From NCBI GenBank assembly GCA_964537505.1, contig CAZICK010000050.1, forward strand, positions 1 to 27,766: a stretch of 27,766 nt of DNA, written 5' to 3'. The DNA is from DAINBT01 sp036732785. GTDB taxonomy: Bacteria; Planctomycetota; Phycisphaerae; Sedimentisphaerales; SM23-30. Shown here piece by piece: positions 21,992-27,766 of this stretch. The position numbers were made by a program, and so were the translations under genes. Numbering within the stretch: the first letter of the stretch is position 1; each line of letters starts with the position of its first letter. Under the pieces are notes generated by a model. The model did not search any database. It was given only the letters and a program-made list of their open reading frames with translations, and was not told the DNA's origin.

Positions 21992-23413
21992 ATAAAAACC
22001 AAAATCATCGCCACCCTTGGACCTGCCTCGGACCGGGGTGAAACCATAAAAGCACTGATAGATAACGGCACCGACGTTTTTCGGCTGAACTTTTCCCATG
22101 GTTCGCTCGATAAACACGCGGCTTTGCTGGAGACAATCAACAATATCCGTGCTCAGCACCATCACGCCATCGCTGTCATGGGCGACCTGTGCGGTCCGAA
22201 AATTCGCACAGGCGGTATCGATCCGGAAGGTCAGCTCCTCAATCCCGGTGACGAAGTAGTTATCCAACCGGGCCTGGAAGTGGGCACAGCCAATCATTTC
22301 GGCACCAACTATCCTTATCTTGCACGGGATGTAGAAATCGGCCATCGCGTACTTATCGACGACGGTCAAATCTCGCTGAAGGTAACCGACAAAAAAAAGG
22401 AACAAATAATCTGCCAGGTGCTTGTTGGCGGTCCGCTGCACAGTCACAAGGGGATCAACCTGCCCGACTCAAAGATTTCCGCCGCGTCCATTACCGAACG
22501 CGACTGGCAGTGCGTCGAATGGGCGGTTGAACATCAGCTCGATTACCTGGCCATGAGTTTCGTACGTACCGCTGAGGAGATCAATCAACTCAAAAGCTAT
22601 CTGCGTAAAGTCGGATCACCTATCAAAGTGGTCTCAAAAATCGAAAAACCCGAAGCGATCGACAATTTGGAAAGTATTATTCAAGCCAGTGACGCGGTTT
22701 TGGTTGCCCGCGGCGATCTGGGGGTCGAAATGGACCTGGCTCATGTGCCGCTATACCAGAAACGCATTACTCAATTGTGCCGCCGGCTCGGTAAACCTGT
22801 TATTGTTGCTACGCAGATGCTCCAGTCTATGATCGACGCTCCTGTCCCCACCCGTGCCGAGGTCTCCGACGTGGCCAACGCGATTATCGATTTCACCGAT
22901 GCCATCATGCTCTCGGGCGAGTCCGCAGTTGGCAAATATCCCATCGAGGCGGTCCGGACTATCGTACGAATCGCTCGTGTTACCGAAGCGTTTATGGACG
23001 AAAGCGACGTACCCCGCCCGAAAATCGAAACCGACAACGAACTGGCTGTTACCGCCAGCGTCTCTCGTAGCGTCGCGCAACTCATTGACGACCTTGATGC
23101 CAGGCTGGTAGTCGCCTGGTCGCAGAACGGTTCCACCGCCCGCATACTGAGCAAGGCCCGCATAGACGTTCCCATTATCGCTTTCAGTTCGGACGAATTG
23201 GCCTGCCGTCAGATGAGTATGAACTACGGCGTCACACCGATCTGCAGACCGATTCCCGCGGACATCAGGGAATTTGCCGATATGGTGGACAAGACAATCA
23301 TCGAAAACAACTGGGCCAAGGTTGCCGACCAGATCATATTACTGCCCGGCCGGCCGCTGACCCGCCCCGCCCCCGATTACGCTATGATGATCCATACGAT
23401 CGATGCCCATTAA
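21989..23413 (+). CDS. pyk: Pyruvate kinase
   Basis: It converts phosphoenolpyruvate and ADP to pyruvate and ATP, the final step of glycolysis. The 474-aa protein starts KTKIIATLGPAS, the classic N-terminus, and has FRLNFSHG, the substrate-binding DLCGPKIRTG, the active-site lysine block KVVSKIEKPEAIDNL, the Mg-binding VARGDLGVEMDL and the ATQMLQSM helix. The C-terminal allosteric domain ends TRPAPDYAMMIHTIDAH. I use ATG 21989; an in-frame TTG at 21977 would add four residues inside the palindromic element. No Shine-Dalgarno is visible. The last coding stretch is partly duplicated 624 bp downstream. Confidence 0.96.
   Translation: MIKTKIIATLGPASDRGETIKALIDNGTDVFRLNFSHGSLDKHAALLETINNIRAQHHHAIAVMGDLCGPKIRTGGIDPEGQLLNPGDEVVIQPGLEVGTANHFGTNYPYLARDVEIGHRVLIDDGQISLKVTDKKKEQIICQVLVGGPLHSHKGINLPDSKISAASITERDWQCVEWAVEHQLDYLAMSFVRTAEEINQLKSYLRKVGSPIKVVSKIEKPEAIDNLESIIQASDAVLVARGDLGVEMDLAHVPLYQKRITQLCRRLGKPVIVATQMLQSMIDAPVPTRAEVSDVANAIIDFTDAIMLSGESAVGKYPIEAVRTIVRIARVTEAFMDESDVPRPKIETDNELAVTASVSRSVAQLIDDLDARLVVAWSQNGSTARILSKARIDVPIIAFSSDELACRQMSMNYGVTPICRPIPADIREFADMVDKTIIENNWAKVADQIILLPGRPLTRPAPDYAMMIHTIDAH
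23360..23385 (+). repeat. 26-bp duplication, copy inside pyk 3' end
   Basis: Bases coding TRPAPDYA in pyk recur at 23984-24009 with two silent-type T/C differences (24/26 identical). The copies are in direct orientation and bracket the vapBC module. Confidence 0.85.
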
Positions 23414-23429
23414 GCTGGGATATTATTTC

Positions 23430-23477
23430 TTGACGTGATAATAATTTGCAGTACAATAAGTGTATGTACATGTACTT
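23430..23477 (+). promoter_or_regulatory. vapBC promoter and operator-like palindrome
   Basis: TTGACG (23430-23435), 16-bp spacer, TACAAT (23452-23457). Directly downstream, over the expected start site, AAGTGTATGTACATGTACTT (23458-23477) is palindromic at 16 of 20 positions, with a perfect core GTACATGTAC (23466-23475). This is the usual arrangement for autorepression by an antitoxin. TAGGAG then precedes the vapB ATG. Confidence 0.7.
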
Positions 23478-23501
23478 GTATTGTAGTAGGAGATTGACAA
23501 A

Positions 23502-23729
23502 ATGGCGACCAAAACGATAACCATCGACATGGAAGCGTATAACAGGCTCAAGGCTCTGCGCCGTGAAAACGAATCATTCAGCCAAACTATCAAGAGAGTA
23601 ACCCCTAAACCATTTGATCTTGAATGCTTTTTGAAACGAATCGAGGCGAATCCCATGAGCAAAAAGGCTTACGATGCGATTGCCGAAACAGTAAAGAATC
23701 GCCGCAGACCTTCCAGACGGAGAATATAA
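23502..23729 (+). CDS. vapB: VapB-type antitoxin
   Basis: A 75-aa protein beginning with a ribbon-helix-helix-like segment, TKTITIDMEAYNRLKALRRENESFSQTIKR, typical of the VapB/DUF217-type antitoxins. The C-terminal part (SKKAYDAIAETVKNRRRPSRRRI) would wrap the toxin. Its role is to neutralise the cognate PIN-domain RNase and repress the operon. AGGAG precedes the ATG, and the stop overlaps the toxin start (TAATG at 23727-23731). The operator-like palindrome upstream fits autoregulation. The family is fairly sure from the sequence and the neighbouring PIN domain. Confidence 0.8.
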   Translation: MATKTITIDMEAYNRLKALRRENESFSQTIKRVTPKPFDLECFLKRIEANPMSKKAYDAIAETVKNRRRPSRRRI

Positions 23730-23977
23730 TGGCCTGCCTCGATACGACAATTTTAATCGATTTGACCGGCAAAGGTGGTGCCAGAAGAAAAAAAGCCGCA
23801 GAATCAAAACTGCAGGAACTCATCGATAGAGATGAACATATCGTAACCACCCGTTTTAATATCGCGGAATTATACGTCGGCATTGAACTGTCTAACGATC
23901 CCAGAGCGGAAGCGAACACAATAAACGAATTCCTGGTTAGTTTCGAGATACTGGATTTTAGTGATCTCGCTGCATAA
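23729..23977 (+). pseudogene. vapC: VapC-type PIN toxin, C-terminally truncated
   Basis: The ATG at 23729 overlaps the vapB stop by one base. The 82-aa product starts MACLDTTILIDLTGKGG with the first PIN acidic residue D5, and has E47 in TRFNIAELYVGIELS. VapC toxins are normally about 130 aa; the later conserved acidic residues and the final strand are missing, because TAA follows DFSDLAA. Seven bases after the stop begins the 26-bp copy of the pyk 3' end, so the loss is probably tied to a rearrangement there. With half of the metal site absent the RNase is probably inactive, leaving vapB as an orphan antitoxin. Confidence 0.8.
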
Positions 23978-23983
23978 TGGGCA

Positions 23984-24009
23984 ACCCGCCCCGCCCCCGA
24001 CTACGCCAT
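23984..24009 (+). repeat. 26-bp duplication of pyk 3' end, downstream copy
   Basis: It matches 23360-23385 at 24 of 26 positions. It starts 7 nt after the truncated vapC stop and would read TRPAPDYA in the frame of the next gene, but lies before that gene's ATG. Confidence 0.85.
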
Positions 24010-24040
24010 AACTCATAACCAAACTGTAGGAGTCATAGAA

Positions 24041-26557
24041 ATGTTATCTGGAAAATCTCGGCTGATGATTATCGTCAGTGGTATTTTATTGGCTGGGACC
24101 GTAGCCGCCGCGGAAGTGAAAACCCTCTCCAATGGGCTTGTAAAGATTTGCATTGATGGAAATACAGGCGCCTATGATCTGATTGATCTCGGACGGGACG
24201 AAACGTTTGTGAAAAACGCCCAGGTCGGCTTTACCACGGCTCCGTACCGACAACTCAGTGATGTTAAGGAAGGCGACAGCGAATCGGCAGGCGACGGGCA
24301 TGAATACAATAGCGGGGCCGGTAAAAACCGGATAGAAGCAGGGGAATATTCAGGTGCTTTCGGAAAAGGAGATGCGTTGACGCTCATCAGCACCTTTGCG
24401 GATGATGCATGGCTGCAGGTACAGTTTGTCCTCTATCCCGATAGGACTTTTATCGATATTGGCTGGGAATTTTGTAATATGGGCGGTCATCCGGTACGGC
24501 TGCGTCGTGTGAATGTACTGCGAACAAATCAGGTTTTTCCCGCCGGCAATCCCGGCAAGCTAAAAATGGTTAACGGGGACAGTGGCTGGAAAATGAACAT
24601 GGTCCACCAGGGTAAAAAGGTAACGGCTGAAAACAATATGCTTTATTTTCTCGCCGATGAGAACCGGCCGCGATCCCTCGTGTTGGGCGGCCTGATTTAC
24701 GCCGATTATCGTACATTTATCGAAAGCGACCATACCAAAAATCAAGGGGCCGACCTTTATGCCGATGACCCGGTAGGCCGGCGTATCGATCCGGGCCAAA
24801 TCTATAAACCAATAGATCGTTTCTACGTCGATGGTTTGACCGACAACCCCTTCGCGGCGCTCGAAGCTTACGCTCAGGTATTTCAAAAGGCCGGGAATAT
24901 TCACATCAATGCCTATACCTTTCCCTCTGTTTGTATGTGGTTTCTTGCGGTGAAACATTTCGGCGGCGATACCGGCTCGGTCAACGATACTCCGGGAGCG
25001 GTGCTGGAGATGGACAACATCGTCAAAAGTGGTTTCATGAAATATTCACCGGTCGCTGTTCGTCTTGTCCCCGATTGCTATGAGCAAAATAACGAACAGG
25101 GCTGGTGGGATGACAGGCATTGGCAGATGTATGGCCGCAAGGAACGGTGCATTGTCGAAGGCGGACACTACAAAGCGCCTTATGAGACGACCCAAAAATG
25201 GGGCCATGCGATTCAGCAACGCGGCGGTATTCCTTTTACCTACTTCGAACCGGGTGTCCGCTCAGAAGACTATGCCGAGGCTTTTCCCGGGCACATGTTG
25301 TTTAACGAAGCTCACCGCTATATCTTGAACAAAAAAGGACAGCGAGAAAAGGAAGGGCATGAAATTCGGGGGAAAATTTACGGCGCCATGGTTCAGGAAA
25401 ACTATGATTACACCGACCCGGATTTCAAACGCCACATGAAAGAAGTTTACGACAACCTTCGAAAAGGAGGCGTCAAAGGCGTCTTCTATGATTATCCAGA
25501 TTGTGCCTTCCCCGCACGTGGTGGAATGGAGGACCGTTACTCCACGGCCACCGCGGCCTACCGAACCGTCTTCCAGATAGCTCGTGACGGATTGGCCCAC
25601 CACTGCTATCTGCAGGAACGGCTTGGAATAGGCTCTGATGCTACGTTGGGATTGGTTGACTCGGTTCGTACTGCGGGCGATACCAATGTGATCAGCCCGG
25701 ACAACCTCACAAAGGTCGCTCTTCGCTGGTATAAAAATCGACGTTTGGTCAACTATGATATGGACGGCAAGGCACTCATTCGCTACGGCAGTAAGCAGCA
25801 ATTCGAAATCACCGCCCGGCAGCGCCGCGCAATCCTTACGATCAGCTATGCGACAACCGGACGACTTTTACTGACGGAAAGTTTTCGCCTGTTTTCACCG
25901 GAGATACTCCACGACCTGAGTCGTGCCTTCCCATTCCATAATACCCCGCTGTCCGCACGTCCACTGGACGCGTTTGTCAGCGAGTTTCCATCGGTGTTCG
26001 ATTTTGCCATTTCAAAAAATTGGCATCAGCTTGTTCTTTATAATAACAGCGAAACACCTCGTCATTTCAACATACCGATCAGCGGTAATACAGCCTTTGG
26101 CTCGCTTGGCCTGGCGGCTGATCAGGACTACTATCTATATGACTTCTGGAACAACCGTTTTGCCGGACGCTTCAACGGCAGTGGCGATATCGAACAATCT
26201 GTAGAGCCTGGCGAAGCCCGTATGCTTTCGATACATGCTGTCGAGTCCGGCCCCCAATGGATTTCAACAGACCGCCACCTGATGCAGGGTTACGTTGATC
26301 TTGTGAAGAAACCCCAGTGGGATGCGTCGGATAAAACGTTGTGTGCGACTTCGGAAATTATCGGGAATGAGCCTTACGTTCTCGTCATCGCTCTCAATGG
26401 CTATATACCCCTGGAAGTCGAAGCCGAAGGCGCTAAAGCCATTATTCCCGTACACCCGGACAATACAAACCTGGCTGATCTGATTATTAAACGCGACACC
26501 AGTGGCCAGGTCCCCTGGCGCATAAACTTCACCCGCCCGAACCATCCCAAGCATTAA
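24041..26557 (+). CDS. Secreted alpha-galactosidase-like glycoside hydrolase
   Basis: An 838-aa exported protein. A signal peptide (MLSGKSRLMIIVSGILLAGT, then VAAA) is likely cleaved before EVKTLSNG. An N-terminal beta-sandwich (about 25-270) is followed by a TIM-barrel-like region and a C-terminal beta domain (about 650-838), the layout of GH36/GH27-type enzymes. The probable nucleophile is D484 in GGVKGVFYDYPDCAF. The probable acid/base is D547 in VDSVRTAGDTN, resembling the clan GH-D motif R-T-x-GD. It presumably cleaves alpha-linked galactose or a related sugar outside the cytoplasm. TAGGAG precedes the ATG. It lies downstream of the vapBC module, and no transporter or sulfatase is adjacent in the window. 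Clan assignment is by motif, so the substrate is uncertain. Confidence 0.65.
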   Translation: MLSGKSRLMIIVSGILLAGTVAAAEVKTLSNGLVKICIDGNTGAYDLIDLGRDETFVKNAQVGFTTAPYRQLSDVKEGDSESAGDGHEYNSGAGKNRIEAGEYSGAFGKGDALTLISTFADDAWLQVQFVLYPDRTFIDIGWEFCNMGGHPVRLRRVNVLRTNQVFPAGNPGKLKMVNGDSGWKMNMVHQGKKVTAENNMLYFLADENRPRSLVLGGLIYADYRTFIESDHTKNQGADLYADDPVGRRIDPGQIYKPIDRFYVDGLTDNPFAALEAYAQVFQKAGNIHINAYTFPSVCMWFLAVKHFGGDTGSVNDTPGAVLEMDNIVKSGFMKYSPVAVRLVPDCYEQNNEQGWWDDRHWQMYGRKERCIVEGGHYKAPYETTQKWGHAIQQRGGIPFTYFEPGVRSEDYAEAFPGHMLFNEAHRYILNKKGQREKEGHEIRGKIYGAMVQENYDYTDPDFKRHMKEVYDNLRKGGVKGVFYDYPDCAFPARGGMEDRYSTATAAYRTVFQIARDGLAHHCYLQERLGIGSDATLGLVDSVRTAGDTNVISPDNLTKVALRWYKNRRLVNYDMDGKALIRYGSKQQFEITARQRRAILTISYATTGRLLLTESFRLFSPEILHDLSRAFPFHNTPLSARPLDAFVSEFPSVFDFAISKNWHQLVLYNNSETPRHFNIPISGNTAFGSLGLAADQDYYLYDFWNNRFAGRFNGSGDIEQSVEPGEARMLSIHAVESGPQWISTDRHLMQGYVDLVKKPQWDASDKTLCATSEIIGNEPYVLVIALNGYIPLEVEAEGAKAIIPVHPDNTNLADLIIKRDTSGQVPWRINFTRPNHPKH

Positions 26558-26590
26558 CGCTTTTGATTCCTTGCTAATGCCGTTATTCAG

Positions 26591-26782
26591 AGGAGTGGAA
26601 AAGATGTCATCCTGACCGAAAAGTGCGTTCTCATCCTGAAAGATTTGACGAATAAAATCCGCGTCGAAAACCTGGGGAAATAGTAAACCTTTCTCTTGCA
26701 AAAACGAACCGGCCAACACATCAAATTTATCATTGCAATTGATTTGCTGATTCTTTAGAGTGGACAGAGTAAAGCCCTCCAT
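26591..26782 (-). pseudogene. IS4-like transposase N-terminal fragment
   Basis: From ATG 26782 the minus strand encodes 64 residues, including GSFLQEKGLLFPQVFDADFI then RQIFQDENALFGQDDIFSTP. This resembles the N-terminus of IS4-family transposases, where a helical segment (L-L-P-x-x-x-I-x-x-x-F-x-x-E-x-x-x-F) leads to VFTPxxTLWxFLxQ. After STP the similarity ends (LNNGISKES) and the frame runs antisense into the glycosidase gene, so the rest of the transposase has been deleted. The junction lies 34 bp past the glycosidase stop. The match is by motif only. Confidence 0.55.
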
Positions 26783-26990
26783 GGCTAAAAATGAACCAGA
26801 AGCCAGAGAGGGCATAAAATATATCGGCCAGAGGGGGCCGATAGCATTATAACGCCCCGAATTTTTTCGGGGCAACAGCAAAATGCAGGGAATTTTCTGG
26901 AATATTTTTCATACAAACAGGCAGTCCCTATCATAAATTTACCCTAAAAGTACGGCAGTGCCATTGGGGTCTGACCCTTTTATTTTACCC
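26783..26990 (-). mobile_element. Left-end region of a decayed insertion sequence
   Basis: This non-coding stretch upstream of the transposase fragment contains two strong dyads: TATCGGCC/GGCCGATA (26822-26829 and 26836-26843) and GCCCCGAA/TTCGGGGC (26854-26861 and 26866-26873, loop TTTT). It also has GGGTC-T-GACCC around 26968-26978. Such hairpins near IS ends can block read-through into the transposase. No terminal inverted repeat partner is in the window, so the exact end is unknown; it probably lies between 26960 and the neighbouring stop codon at 26991. Confidence 0.45.
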
Positions 26991-27766
26991 CTATTCTTTT
27001 AAGGCAACAGGAACTGACACCCTTGACCAATCGTCGGTTATCGTGGTCAAAGCCGCGGGGACCGGCCCATCCCAACCATGCAATACACCTTGCCACTTAC
27101 TTTCTAAATCTCGCCACAGGGCCAGGTCCGCTCGCCTGGATAGCTCAATCCTCAGGTCACCTGCCGCAAATAGCCTCAACCCGCCGGCAGCGACAGCTTC
27201 AACTTTCCCATCTTTGTTCAGTCTTACCGACGCGACCCCGACAGCATCAAATGTGACATTATGACCGTTTACCTTAATAGTTTTCTCAATGGGGTCGCCC
27301 ATTACATCATTCTCGCCCGATGCAAGAATTACGGTGCCGTCAAGCAAACGCATCTGACCGCTGACGCCCGGCACCATTGATGAACCATAATGGGCCCCAT
27401 TCATGGCGCATGGAGTATAGGGTTCCATTCCAGCGTTTTTCAGCATCGTAATGATCCTCTCTCCAGCGTCATCTGCATCGACGACCTTCATCTCGACCGG
27501 CAACGCAATCGCATCATCAAAAGGCTTGCCATCAAAATCGGTGGTCCATGCACCCACCCGGGAAAGTGATGTTTTGGCACCTACGGCTGCTTTCTTGAAA
27601 AAGTCTGCGACTGGGCGCTGTTCATATTGAGGATGGTAAAGCACAGCTGCGACGTAACGTTGATCTCCATATTGAATACTGCCGTCGCCGGCGATCTTCA
27701 GCGCACCGCTCAATATTTGGTTCCTCATAAGAATCTGTACAGAACACGAGGCTAAGAACTGCTGTA
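26991..27766 (-). CDS. C-terminal part of a large unrecognised protein
   Basis: The frame is open through the right edge: upstream of the ATG at 27728 it continues QQFLASCSVQIL with no stop, so the ATG is probably internal and the gene begins outside the window. At least 257 residues are visible. They look beta-rich (AAVLYHPQYEQRPVADFF, LPVEMKVVDADDAGERI, TIKVNGHNVTFDAVGVASVRLNKDGKV, GGLRLFAAGDLRIEL) and end SRVSVPVALKE. I recognise no catalytic motif and assign no function. Convergence with the secreted glycosidase gene hints at polysaccharide use, but that is weak. IS-derived sequence begins directly after the stop. Confidence 0.7.
   Translation of the reverse strand, partial: QQFLASCSVQILMRNQILSGALKIAGDGSIQYGDQRYVAAVLYHPQYEQRPVADFFKKAAVGAKTSLSRVGAWTTDFDGKPFDDAIALPVEMKVVDADDAGERIITMLKNAGMEPYTPCAMNGAHYGSSMVPGVSGQMRLLDGTVILASGENDVMGDPIEKTIKVNGHNVTFDAVGVASVRLNKDGKVEAVAAGGLRLFAAGDLRIELSRRADLALWRDLESKWQGVLHGWDGPVPAALTTITDDWSRVSVPVALKE

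Noticed and set aside
25262..25801. 179-codon minus-strand open frame inside the glycosidase
   Set aside because: It overlaps a clearly coding region in antisense and shows no domain or start signal.
26264..26881. 205-codon minus-strand open frame
   Set aside because: Most of it is antisense to the glycosidase 3' end; only the 26591-26782 part shows transposase-like sequence, so it is a fusion of remnant and shadow.

Overview
The window looks like a bacterial chromosome segment from the Planctomycetota, probably a Phycisphaerae/Sedimentisphaerales-like organism. This is inferred from gene content only: a sigma-70 protein with a long multi-HTH N-terminus, the remnant of a small membrane-anchored protein of a type I associate with planctomycete anti-sigma factors, two consecutive ClpP paralogues after trigger factor, and frequent TTG starts. 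No rRNA is present to confirm it.

Positions 1-6410 carry nadE, carB and carA, co-directional and tightly spaced, with the car genes in the less usual order B then A. The block is bracketed by two copies, in the same orientation, of a 44-bp sequence (43/44 identical). The right copy leads into a decayed IS66 TnpA-like coding fragment, so both copies are probably insertion-sequence ends.

Positions 6550-8863 (minus strand) hold a two-gene overlapping operon that is visibly A+T-richer than what follows: an HD-domain dNTP triphosphohydrolase (dGTPase family) and a CCA/poly(A)-polymerase-type nucleotidyltransferase with its catalytic acidic residues intact. A perfect 9-bp-arm palindrome lies just upstream. 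This pair is my best candidate for an undescribed, possibly antiviral, system. It is followed by about 800 bp of non-coding DNA: pyrimidine-rich sequence, degenerate repeats, an 11-bp tandem array and short direct repeats. A strong promoter there drives the multi-HTH sigma-like gene.

Positions 11400-18150 are mainly housekeeping and quality control: a broken anti-sigma-like remnant on the minus strand, mnmA overlapping a GT9 glycosyltransferase, tRNA-Gly(GCC), then tig-clpP1-clpP2 and a lipoprotein gene. The second ClpP has Asn in place of the catalytic Asp.

Positions 18195-23413 contain a minus-strand operon trmB, ornithine-cyclodeaminase family gene, aminotransferase. It is divergent from an isochorismatase-fold gene that lacks the catalytic Cys; the two transcription units appear to share one -10 region. 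pyk follows. mnmA and pyk share a nearly identical 21-bp palindromic element at their starts.

Positions 23414-27766 hold a vapBC module with a truncated toxin, lying between an imperfect 26-bp duplication of the 3' end of pyk. After it come a secreted GH36/GH27-like glycosidase, a decayed IS4-like remnant, and the C-terminal part of a large unrecognised protein running off the right edge.
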